Of a stretch of 64,000 bases of DNA, positions 47,941 to 58,440 are shown in pieces. Made by a program: the position numbers and the translations under genes. The stretch is from Septoria linicola. Lineage: Eukaryota > Ascomycota > Dothideomycetes > Mycosphaerellales > Mycosphaerellaceae. The notes beneath the pieces were generated by a model. That model had not been told where the DNA came from. It did not search any database and saw nothing but the letters and a program-made list of their open reading frames with translations. How positions within the stretch are numbered: the stretch's first letter is position 1; the number at the start of each line of letters is the position of its first letter. The stretch is taken from positions 3,224,001 to 3,288,000 of the forward strand of contig CP099421.1 of assembly GCA_024114885.1 (NCBI GenBank), given 5' to 3'.

Positions 47941-48219
47941 CTTACTTCGTACTACGCGCCCTTACTCTATACTACGTGTCCTTACTCTATACTATACGCC
48001 CTTTCCTACTTTATACTATATGTTCTATTCTACTCTTAACTACTCTACCTCTCTTCGATTACCCTTAACGCCTTCGACTATATCCTTAGAGTATATCTTA
48101 CTTTATACTACGCGTCCTTCCTTTCTACTACGTGTCCTTACTCTATACTACGCGCTCTTAAGTTTATATAACTTTATCTCTCTCTACGTAAGAAGTCGAG
48201 TATAATTAGTAGCTCTAGC
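47941..48219 (+). repeat. Degenerate continuation of the minisatellite
   Basis: Shorter, irregular strings such as TACTACGCG, TGTCCTTACTCTATA and one more TTCTATTCTACTC (48023) continue the same composition before it fades. Confidence 0.6.
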
Positions 48220-49560
48220 GAAGTATATTAAGTACCTTATAGGTATACTAGTAGAGGTCCTAATTTAAGCTCTCGTAGCTTCGAAAGCTCTACGCTTACT
48301 TATACTACGCTCCTATATAGTAGGACTTTAATAGACTTCTTAGAAATAGTTATACTACCTAAGCTTAAGTAGCTATATTCTAGATTATATTAGCTTAAAT
48401 CTAAGTAGCTCTAGCGTTCCGATTATACCTATAGCTATACGTCTATAGATTAATTACGAAGATAATATAAGACAAGGACAGACCTATAGGATCGTAGAGA
48501 GGAGCACTTTCAAGTTATATTATTCTATATTAAGCCTAAGTAAAGCTTTAGCGTAATCTACGCTAGACTCTAAGTCTCTACTACTTTAAGCCTATTAGTA
48601 CTAGCTAGTTAAGCCTCGTATCGTAGGCCTATCTCTTAATTCCTAAAATTACTTAGGTCGTCGCTATTAATAGCGCCTATATAGTATCTAAAACTACCTA
48701 AGCTATCGTCTAAGTCGCTCGGAGTATTAACGAGATCTAATTCGATAGCCTCTTACTTAATAGTACTCTTATAGTTCTTAGGAGTTAGCGTCTTAGAGAT
48801 ATAGGCGTTCGTTATAGCTATTAAGTTTTAGTATAAGTTTAGAGCCTAATAGGTATTAGTAGGTCGACCTACTAGAGAGAGGATCTTTCTTTAGAGTATC
48901 TCTTAGAGTCTTCTTTAGAGTACTAATAGTAGTAGATTTATAGACGGGTATCGACTAGCTATACTCGCTAGTCTCGAGCTACTCTTTAAGTACTATAGCC
49001 TCCTTCTTAATCTTATAGAAGCGGTTCTCGATTATATCTACCTCTAAGCTTATCTAAGTCCTTAGTATAAGTATAATTTAGGTCGAGCTCTTACTATCGG
49101 TCGTACTAAAATAGATAGCGACCTACTTATAGTCGATCTATTACGTAATAAGTAAAACTAAGTAGGACGAGACGAGCTCCTTATACTAACCTTAACGCCT
49201 ACTACGATAATAGTAGCTACTATACGCTACTATATTTCTTGACTATTCTAGTCGACTATAGATTCGCCTATACTATTAGTAGTACTCGTTATTAATAGTA
49301 GATATAGATAGGTATAAGTGCTTTATAGTACTATACTACTTACGTCTAATTAAGAGTAGTCGAAGAGACTATATTTTAATTAGATTATTACTTTACGTTA
49401 TTTCTAAGTAAGCTATTATTAGGTCTACGTTCGGTATCGTTCTAATTTATAGCTTCTTCTCTACTACTATAACTAAGGTATAGTCGCGTTCGAACGTTAG
49501 CTTACGAAAGTAAATAAGGTTACTCTTATAACTTTATATAGGCTTTAAAGCTCTATACGT
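48220..49560 (-). pseudogene. Unrecognised coding relic, about 430 codons
   Basis: On the minus strand one frame runs from about 49560 down to about 48250 with only TAG/TAA stops. Readable segments include NLIYFRKLTFERDYTLVIVV, LQIRTIPNVDLIIAYLEI, IIENRFYKIKKEAIVLKE and KTLRDTLKKDPLSSRSTY. The mix of hydrophobic and charged residues and the absence of TGA suggest a true former gene. I recognise no domain. It is divergent from the plus-strand relic beginning near 49900, with about 340 bp between them. Confidence 0.5.
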
Positions 49561-49899
49561 CGTTAAGGACGATAAGGATCGATAGGCTAACGATACTCGA
49601 TAGACGAGCGCTAGACTAGGTTCGTAGATAGAGGAGTAAAGGATATATCTCTATACTACGCGCCCTTCCTCTCTACTTTCCGACTCTCTTTACTAGAATT
49701 TGCCTTTTACGCTTATCTATAAGTAGATACGCGAGCCTATATCCTCCTACCTATAACTTATAAGCTAATTAGATATCTAGACTAGGTAATCCTTATAGAT
49801 AGTCTAAGTATAATTAGGCGCGGTTTAGATTAACTATAAAGGGTTACTATATAAACTATTACCCTCTCCTCTACGCTATACTACTCTATCTATTAAACG
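49561..49899. other. Spacer between divergent relics
   Basis: No supported frame. It separates a minus-strand and a plus-strand relic and could have held their promoters. Confidence 0.35.
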
Positions 49900-51950
49900 T
49901 ATTCCTACGAATCTTTTTATACTATTCTTATCGCTATCTTCTACGCTATCGATTCTACTAGCTACTATATCTATTTACCTATCCGATTATCCTCGGACGC
50001 GTACTATAGAAGACACTCTTCTCGACAGTATTAACGCGCTAATAATACCTCTACCCTCTCCTATCCTATTCGAATACTACTCTAAGTCGCCTTAAGCTCT
50101 AAATAGCCTACCGAGTACGAATATCGCTATATATTTAAGGTACTCTATACGAAGTAGGACTATAAAGAAGTAGTAGCTTCACGCCTATACGTAATAGATC
50201 GCTCTTTAGTATATACTAGATAGAACGTACTACTACGGATATCGATAGTCTTACTTATAGTTTCGCTTACGAGAAGAGGCTTTACTCTATTCGATTATAG
50301 TTAGCTTTATAGATTTAGTTTCGTAAGAGCGATAGGGTCTAGCTACTATACTCTAAAGCTCTATAAAATTACTATATCTACGTAATATATCGCTCTTAAT
50401 CGCTCGAATTCGTATACGAGTACTAGGTCCGACCTCTAAAAAGGATATTAAAGAGATCGCGTACTCTTTACTAAAACGATCTAGTTTAGATATACTAGAG
50501 AGAAAGTAATATATAGGAGTAGAGATTAATAGGTTTAGTTCTATTGCCCGCTTATAGGCTCTCGTAGAGTCGACCTAGTCGTAGGTTCTATAGTAAAACA
50601 TTATAAGTAAGTCCTCTACTATACCTTATATAGTCGCTATATCTACTACTACTCTAGATTAATTATTATATATATTAGTATCTTCCTTATAGAGTTATCG
50701 GATCCTCTACTATCGCTATCGTCGCTATTATTATTATTATAAGTATAGGACACCTCTATTTGCCCTTAGCTACTAAGGAAAACGCTTTTCTAGTACCTCG
50801 TACCTCCTTAGGAATCCGCTATTAGTCCCTAAACGCTTCGACTCTTATACGATCCTTATCGAACCTTGAAGATATACTCTACTTTAATATATTCTACCTT
50901 AACCTACTATCGGTCCTCTCGAAAGCGTCTACCTATACTAGGATTAATATTATTTTACTCTTAGAGCGTCTCGAACTTAGTATCGATATTCTACTATATT
51001 CAGACCTACGTTTACTTATAAAGGAGATCGGTAGGTAATTCTACGCGAAGATTAGTAGCGCGGTCTACTACGACTACTACGTCTAGTATATACTTTTAGC
51101 CTTACTATACGAGCGTCGCGCCTAACTAACTAATTAGTTCTACTACCTACCGTACTGTCTTATTACGCTTAGTACTATCTATATACTCGTAGATCGCTTC
51201 GATATCGATTAGGGTACTCGTATTAATCTACTAGAGGAGAGGACTAGGTCTTGTCGCGTAGTAATAGTAGATAGCTCGTATAGGGTCGGAGCTTGTCTAA
51301 GAGTAGAGATCCTTATAGATATAGTCGAAGACGAAACGATAGTCTAGATAGAGCGTAAATCTAATTAGGTCGGGCACTAAGTAGTCTTCGAAGTAGCTAA
51401 CTACGTACGACGCGACTACTATAGCTACTTTCCTACTATTAAAATACTATAAGATCTCTAGTTAGCCTACGACTATCGAGAAGTCTATTTATATAAATAT
51501 CGGCTAGAGACTATTTAGGAAGCGGCGCTAGAAGTACTCTTCTATAACTACGAGACTTATAGGCTTGCGATTAATAATAATAAGGTTATCTAGAGCGCGA
51601 GTACCCTTAGCGATTAGTTATAAGAGGAGAGTAGTACTACTCTCTAGCTCTATAACGATTTCCTCTACTCGTATATTAACCTACTCTTTAAAGTTATAAT
51701 ATACGTCGAGCTTACTAATCTTAAAACGCGTATAGTTATCTCGCGTCTCTTAGAACTAGCGATTAAAGTTCTAACGCGAGTCGAGATACTTACTATTATA
51801 TACTAGACCGTACTACTTAAGCTAGCTACTATAGTTACTAGGAGTCTAATAGACTCTCTCGTATAAAGTAGATACTATATCGTAATCTTTAACGTTAGGA
51901 GATAGCTACTAGGAAGAGAAGGAGTTAAAGGCTTTAGTTAATATATAACG
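49900..51950 (+). pseudogene. Unrecognised coding relic, about 650 codons, with a frame change near 50695
   Basis: Two consecutive plus-strand frames look coding. The first (about 49900-50690) includes PRTRTIEDTLLDSINALI and TSKKDIKEIAYSLLKRSSL. The second (50700-51950) includes LYLPLATKENAFLVPRTSL, NLEDILYFNIFYLN, LLYERRAQLTNQFYYLPYC, FEVANYVRRDYYSYFPTI and KTRIVISRLLELAIKVL. The switch could be an intron, an indel, or two genes. Stops are TAG/TAA only. No known domain. The regular spacing of charged residues in the second part suggests mostly helical protein. Confidence 0.5.
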
Positions 51951-52516
51951 AAGTTCTAAGAAAGGAAGACGTATATAGAGTAGAGGATAGAAGACTATAT
52001 CGTAAGTAGAAAGAAAGATCCTTTTTATATACGTAAGAGCTATATACTAATTAACGAATAGTAAGGAGATATACTAGTAAGGAAGCTACTATATACTTAA
52101 CTAGTACGTTTATAATAATATAACTACCTTACTTATACCTATCTAGTAGGTAGGTAATACGGTAGAGAGCGTAGAGCCTTACTATCGAGTACGACTAACG
52201 ACGAATCTCGTCGAGAGTAAATAATATATTATAGAGCCTATAACTATATATAGGCCTATATCGTAATTAGGAGGTCGTCTAGAAGAGATTCGTCTATTTA
52301 CCTCCTTACTCGTCTAAACCTCTATATCTTCTTTCCTCTCCTATACGTATATATTAAGGCTTAGCGTAGTACGAACGCGTCTACTACTCGATTTCCTTAC
52401 TCGCTCGTAGATAGCCTTACTCTCTTAACGTATTTCTAAAATCTAAACTCGACTCCTAGACTATTTCTATCTATATAAAATAGGTTTACGTAACTACTAA
52501 TCTTACGTATCTAATT
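51951..52516. other. Spacer before the Fot1/pogo element
   Basis: No frame I can support over this stretch; ordinary RIP-saturated sequence. Confidence 0.35.
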
Positions 52517-52550
52517 AGTATCCTTATTAGACAGGTATTCTAATTAACCT
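52517..52550 (+). repeat. Fot1/pogo left TIR with a doubled inner motif
   Basis: Contains GTATCCTTATTAGA and GTATTCTAATTA in the same direction 17 bp apart, so each end carries two copies of GTATYCTAATTA, likely transposase-binding sites. Confidence 0.75.
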
Positions 52551-52644
52551 CGTCTCGTATCTACTATCTTACGTAATAGTACTTCCTAACGAAGAGGTTC
52601 TTTAGTAAGCTATCTATAGATACCTATTCGGTCGTTTCTTAAGT

Positions 52645-54183
52645 ATACGACGCGCTATAGAGGCGTACGATATACTTGATTCTACCTTCTATACGAGACT
52701 CTATAGTACGCTACTAAAGGCTAGTATACCTCCTACGAATAGAGCCCTTCCTCTAATAGAACATAAGGTAGTTTATTAGAAGATTCTCGCTCTAGATTTA
52801 CGTAGTTACTCGCCTATATAGGCTATCTTCTAAAGCTAGGCCTCTTTAATAACAAAGGTATAGAATATATAAGAGGTTCGCCTAAGATAGGCTTATTACT
52901 TTATCTAGCGTTATCTAGGCTTAGAAACTCGATTATTATAGAGGTAGTTAAACTAGAAGGCTCTAAATAAGGATATAGAGGTTCTCTTAGAGTAGTTTCT
53001 ACTCGTTTAGAACCTAATAACTAGCTATAGAATCACCTAGCACGACATTTATACCTTTAATAAGAGTGGATCCTAGCTTAGATACTATTAGAATACTATC
53101 GGTATTACTACTACTAAGTATAGGTAACGACCTAAAGCTTTAGTTTCTAATTCTACGTAGTAGTAGATAGTTATCGCCTATATCTACGTAGAAGGCTAGT
53201 TAGTACCTCTATATATTATCTTCTCTAGTAAGGAAATAAACTAGGCCTAGTTCTACTATCTTCTACTAATATAGAAGCTAGGAGTTTGTCTAAAAGGCTA
53301 GACTTCCTTCGATTATTTATTCTAGTAGATTTAGTACTTCGATAACTATACTAAGTATAGGACTATTAATAAGAAGAGGCTACTAATTCTAGATAGCTAT
53401 AATAGCTATACGATACTAGAGTTTAAGTTACTCTATAATTAATAAGGCTTTATTACTCTCTATATACTATCCTATCTAAGTTACCTATTATAGCTACTAG
53501 ACGTTAGCTGTTTTAGTCTATTAAAAGAGGCATATTTAGCTAGAATCCTTAGGCTTAGTATAGTTAGATACTACTACCTAATTAAGGAAGACTTCCTTCT
53601 AGAGTTAAGGCCTACGTATAAGGCTATATTTACCTCTTATATAATTAGAGATACCTTTAGAGGCTTAGGCTTACTACCTCTAGATATACCGGCTATATTA
53701 CCTAAGCCGATACTCTATTATAAAATATAAACACTACTACTACCTTGTTTATTAGACATATAGAATACTCTTTAGTATCTAAGGTAGATTAAGAGGTAAA
53801 CTAGTAAGATCAAGGCTAGGGTTATAAGCTATTAGAATAGCTTATTAACCTCTATCCTAAGCGTAGTAGACAAGCTCTCGAAAGTGTTCTAAAGGACACG
53901 AGCCTTAACAATATTACTAGAGGCTCTATATAATAACCCTACGACTATAATTAAAGAATTCTAGTCTTATAAGGTACTAAGGAAGAAAATCGAGCTTACT
54001 TTTAGACTTAATACTTATAAATTAGCTACTAGAGACGTAGCTTAGTTCTAGGCTTATTAGGTAATAGAGTAAGTTAATTAGATTAAGAAATAGCTTAGAG
54101 CCTAACTAACCTATAGTAAGTATAGAAGGGTAGGCTATAACTTTAGAGGTTATCTATTAGATAGAGTAACTTCTTAGAACTAA
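52645..54183 (+). pseudogene. Fot1/pogo transposase relic
   Basis: DDE transposase, about 512 codons. Likely start 52645, where ATA (former ATG) precedes RRAIEAYDILDS. N-terminal DNA-binding half includes IPPTNRALPLIEHKVV and LDLRSYSP; then YFI-RYLGLETR and DIYTFNKSGS, where NFDESG is expected: the first catalytic Asp and next Glu are Asn and Lys (53059-53064), both RIP-type. Second Asp: RLLILDSYNSY; third: YLLQLLDVSCFSLLKEAY. C-terminal tail is charged (KVLRKKIELTFRLNTYK) and ends at TAA 54181. Internal stops are TAG/TAA at Gln/Trp. It lies wholly between the TIRs. Confidence 0.9.
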
Positions 54184-54255
54184 ATTACTCTAACTTTACA
54201 GTTATTCTAACTCCTCTAGTATAAGAAATCTAGTATTAAAGTTAACCTACCTAGT

Positions 54256-54289
54256 AAATTAATTAGGATACCTATCTAATTAGGATACT
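54256..54289 (-). repeat. Fot1/pogo right TIR
   Basis: On the minus strand reads AGTATCCTAATTAGATAGG and then TATCCTAATTAATTT, again with GTATCCTAATTA twice; this arm is closer to the presumed original than the left one. Confidence 0.8.
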
Positions 54290-54719
54290 TATTAAACACG
54301 TTCGTAGCTACGCTCGCGATATTACCTCTATTATTCGAGGAGGCTAAGATCGTAGTTATCGACCTAGATACGATCGACCTAAGTAACTAGAATCGCTAAA
54401 AGAGAACCTTCTAAACTATTCGCTAAAACTCGAGAAGTACTAGTAAAAATCGTTTATTACTTCTATAACGCTTATTATAGAAGACAAGTATTATAGAAGT
54501 AATACTAACTAGTATAGGAATCGTACCTACGATATAAGTACGGATCGCCTATAACGACTATAGCCTATATATTACTACTATACTAACTAGCCTTATTAGA
54601 AAGAAGAGAGAAATTACTATCCTATATACCTTACGAGTTACTACTCGTTTCTTATATAGTACTACTAGGATTAGAGAAGCCTCGCTACTCTCTATATAAA
54701 TCTAGGAGTAGGCTAAAGA
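54290..54719. other. Spacer after the Fot1/pogo element, with a 14-bp inverted repeat
   Basis: No supported frame. TATTACTTCTATAA (54455-54468) and its exact complement TTATAGAAGTAATA (54491-54504) are 22 bp apart and could form a stem. Confidence 0.45.
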
Positions 54720-57290
54720 TATAAATATAGGAGATTAGAGTAATATATCCTCTCGTCGCTTCTCGCTACCTCTACTACTTCTCGCTATCTCTACTCCTCG
54801 TTTACTACTACTATAGAGGTCGGTAGATAGGTCGTATTATACGACTATATACCTCGATATCGAATCGCTTATATCGTATTACGACTAGGAGATATTCGAA
54901 GCTATTAGTATTAGCGTAAGCGATTATACTCTATACGAACGTATTCTATCGCCTATACTAAGAGTAAGAGATTATAGAATCTATAGTATCTAGTCGTGTT
55001 TTCGTAGTAGTATTAATACTATACCTAATCGAGAAGTCGTAGAGGTTATAAGAGTCGTAGTCTATAGAGCGAGGCTAGGCTTAGCTACCGAGTACTCTAG
55101 AGTAGTCTAAGCGTTAGAGAGCTATTAGATAAGAGTCGTAAGGCTATTAGGTAAGCTTACGATGCCTCTATAGCTCTCTATACTAATATTACTAGTCTTT
55201 AACTAGTAAGGAGTACGCTATACGTCGATACCTACTAGTTCCGGCTAGTATACTAGCCTACCTTTATCTCGATCGTACGTCTATCTAAGAGAACCTCTCT
55301 CTACGCGTAAGTAATAGCTAATGTCCGTTCTCGACTCCTCCTAGTATTTTAACTTATAGTCCTATTACTATCGCCTATACTCTATATCTATACCGTTACG
55401 TATCTCTATTCGCGTAGTTAAGGAAATAAGACACTCTACGTATATATCGCGTAACTCTTCTACTAAACCTTAATAGAATTACGATATAGTATTAAATACT
55501 AGGCGTCTCGGCGTGTCTATATCTTATAGCGTTTACTAGGAGTACCTTACGGTATTATACGTATCGTTAGCGTCTCGACTAATAATACCTACTTTCTTCT
55601 TATACTCGCTATTAACCTACGCTCCTATAGTCAAACTATATATACCTGCCTCGTTCTCTTATACTATCCTTCTACTTACGACCTAGCGCTTCGCCTACCT
55701 CCTACTATATATCGTACTACTACTCGCCGCCTACCTCTATATTAATATACCTCGTCGTAATATTCTACGAGTTTAGAAATAGGAGAATATATTAGACTTC
55801 TACGAAGATAAAGTCCTTATCTCGTAGAAGCCTATATAGAAGTAGGTTTTTATAGATACGTAGGAAGATAAGAAGATCTTTTTTAACTCTTCTCTTATCT
55901 CTATCTAGGAGGAGATAGTAGAGTCGTATACTATTCGTTAGAAGGACGCTCTAGACGAGTCGTACTTAATCCTATACGAGTATTATACTATACCTAAGGT
56001 ATATATACTAGCGCGAGTCCTCTATTACTAGAACTAGCGTTATAAACTCTATACTCTAATCGTATCTACTCTACTATTACGAGTCCTCTCCTAAGCGATA
56101 AGTATACTACCCTAGGCTCCTTTTCGCTAGCTCTTATCGCTATCTACTACGGTAATATCTAGTACTACGCTTAGACTATCTAGATCGCTACGTACTATAG
56201 TAACCTACCTATCTACTATATACGAACTCTCGCGAGTACTATTTACGACTCGTATACTAACGCTTCCTAATAGTACGCTCGACTATAATCTCTCTCTCTT
56301 CTCTACTACTACTCTCGAACTATCTCTATAGCCTTCCGATATAGGAGAAGATAACGCGCTACTACTCTCTATAACTCCCTATTTAGATAGATACTCGTTT
56401 TCGATAGGCGGTTTAGATACTAAAACTCTTTCCTAGTTCTTATAGACTACTACTCGTAGCGCTCTATTAGAGTAGTAGTACGAGACCGAAATAGAAAGTA
56501 GACTCCTCGACGACGCTTCTACTCTCTAGTCGGCCTCTCGCGTTCTTCTACTATCTATTCCTATTAATAGATATTCTACTATATCTACGAGCGCCTCTAC
56601 GCTTGTCTCTAAGTCTCTATACGATAGTAGTAGTCGCCTCGAGCGCCTAAGTACCCTCTTCTATAAAGCTCTCTAGAAAGCTTTACTACTACTTTCTAGT
56701 AACTAAAATCTAGTCCTCTATATAGGAAAGGAAGCTCTCTCGACTCGCTCCTACTCTAATATCTTAATATAGTTATCCTCCTCTAGAGCTATACGTACGC
56801 TATTCTCTAAACTAGACTCGATCTTTACTACCTTCCGTTCTTAAGAGCTATCTATCTATAGTAAACTATTTACTATAGTAGTCCTATAGGCGTATTAAAC
56901 CGCTTTACGTAATATCGCCTAATAGGATCGTTCTACTACGTTATCTAGCTCTAGTAGTAGTCCTCGCTAGCTAGTACCTTAAAGCTATCTTCTACTCTTA
57001 ATTAGTATTATCCTCGCTACTATTATTATAGTAGAAGAGCCTTCTATAGGCTAGGACGGAGTATAAGCTCTCTTCGAGCGTAAATAGGATATAATAAAGA
57101 GCCTTCTCTACGATATACTACCTTCTACGTAGCTCTATTACTTCGATTCTATTACTCGTTCTTAAGTACTTACTACGTTCTATTAACTCGAAGTAGAGGA
57201 TTTCTATTAGCTTAGAGACTCGATCTATCCTCGACCTCTCTAGCTAGGCGCTCTATCGTTAGTATAAAAGACTTTTATATAGAGAAGGCT
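54720..57290 (+). pseudogene. Unrecognised long coding relic, about 850 codons
   Basis: One plus-strand frame with TAG/TAA but no TGA stops. Segments: DIESLISYYDQEIFEAIS, NREVVEVIRVVVYRARLGL, LDFYEDKVLISQKPIQ (reading stops as Q), then a long Ser/Thr/Leu-rich part (55900-57050), and LEVEDFYQLRDSIYPRPL near 57200. The plus strand is pyrimidine-rich throughout. The true ends are not fixed: the frame stays free of TGA further downstream. No family recognised. It could be part of the same locus as the zinc-finger start at 57764 or of a large unclassified element. Confidence 0.5.
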
Positions 57291-57763
57291 CTCTTTTCGT
57301 TAGGTCTATAGATATTAAAGCTTTCTACGCCTACTATATATACTCTATAATCCTTACTCTAGCTCGTCGCTCGCCTATTATTTACTCTAGGTAACGCTAT
57401 TATATAGGAGTAGATTTCCTACTAGGGCTCCGAATTAGCTTTAACGTTATATTTTATCTTACTACGAGCAATCTCCTCTTATATACTTATATCTATATCT
57501 ATAATTATATCTCTCTCGGCTCTCGTTATATAGAAATATATAGACGTTCTATCCTACCTCTACGAAGTAAGTATCCTACTATATAAAAGCCTTAACTACT
57601 TACGAACTGTACCTCCTACTATGTCTCTAGATCTCCTTTATATCTCTTAATCTACTCTAGCTTCTATCGTACTATACGCTCCTACTCCTTAGGAGGATTA
57701 CTATCTCTAGCCGAGTATATTATCGCGCCTCGACTACTCGCTCTACTACTATCTATCGCTACT
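57291..57763. other. Pyrimidine-rich stretch upstream of the zinc-finger start
   Basis: C/T-rich plus strand; frames without TGA exist but no segment is convincing as protein. Probably the end of the preceding relic plus the upstream region of the next gene. Confidence 0.35.
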
Positions 57764-57893
57764 ATGCCTCCTAAGTTCTCCTCTCTATATCGTCTATTCT
57801 ATACGTTTATAGACTTTATTACCTATAACGCGTCTCTCTATATACTTATCTATAAAAAGTATTATCGCGCTATCTCTCCTTAATAGCTAGACT
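57764..57893 (+). pseudogene. N-terminal fragment resembling OrsD/DUF3505 zinc-finger proteins, cut by copia-3
   Basis: An intact ATG at 57764 opens MPPKFSSLYRLF, followed by FITYNASLYILIYKKYYRAI and SPQQLD (TAA/TAG read as Q), where copia-3 begins after target copy AGACT. With Tyr restored to Cys this reads as LIC-x2-C-x2-AI, the usual start of the fungal OrsD/DUF3505 finger (LIC..C..A....L..HL...H). The HL...H half should lie beyond the right edge of the window. Only 43 codons are visible, so the family call is tentative. Confidence 0.4.
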
Positions 57894-58171
57894 TATTAAG
57901 AATATATCCTAGATAGTTAGTCTAGATATAGACTTCTGAGCATAGTTCTAGATACCTAAGGCATCCACCTAAGGCTTGGCAAGAGGTATATCTTGCTTCT
58001 CTTTCTTCTCTTCTTAGATAACTAACAAAATCAACTTTGTATTTAGTTCCTAGCATATTACTACTATACTATATATATAAGTCAGTTCAAGATTAATCCC
58101 CTATTCTTCTTTACTACGCTATACCCTCCTTGACATTATATAGTATCTACAAACGCCCTCCACTTTTAATA
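57894..58171 (+). repeat. copia-3 5' LTR (278 bp)
   Basis: Gap-free match to the other copia LTRs; both ends carry the TG-to-TA / CA-to-TA change. The primer site GGTTATAAGCCC follows at 58172-58183. Confidence 0.95.
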
Positions 58172-58183
58172 GGTTATAAGCCC
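58172..58183 (+). other. copia-3 primer-binding site
   Basis: GGTTATAAGCCC, as in copia-2; complement of the initiator tRNA-Met anticodon loop allowing one RIP-type change. Confidence 0.55.
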
Positions 58184-58440
58184 GGGTTTATGTACTAAAT
58201 AGGAGCAACCTATGTTAGTATAGGTTACTTGTATCCCTTATAGTTTATAGAAAACATTTAGGGCCTAGAAGTTTCTCTAACTGTATTACTAACGAAGCTA
58301 GTTTGTACCTAGTAGTATATAAGTTAGTAAAGATCTCTATAAGATAGTAGTATGTTTCTACTTTATTAATACCTACCTAGTTCTCTACTATTGTACCTAG
58401 TATCACTAGAGTTAGAAGAGGCTACTTGGCCTTCCTACTA

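Larger units (their letters stand above)
52517..54289 (+). mobile_element. Fot1/pogo-type DNA transposon, 1,773 bp
   Basis: Class II element with one transposase gene between 34-bp imperfect terminal inverted repeats (52517-52550 and 54256-54289) beginning AGTATCC. TIR mismatches are four, three of them C/T. Size and gene type fit fungal Fot1/pogo elements. The expected TA duplication is not clean: TTA flanks both ends (52515-52517, 54289-54291) if the element is taken to begin GTATCC. Confidence 0.85.

Noticed and set aside
48020..48205. 61-codon frame after the minisatellite
   Set aside because: Same pyrimidine-rich composition as the array; no support beyond being open.
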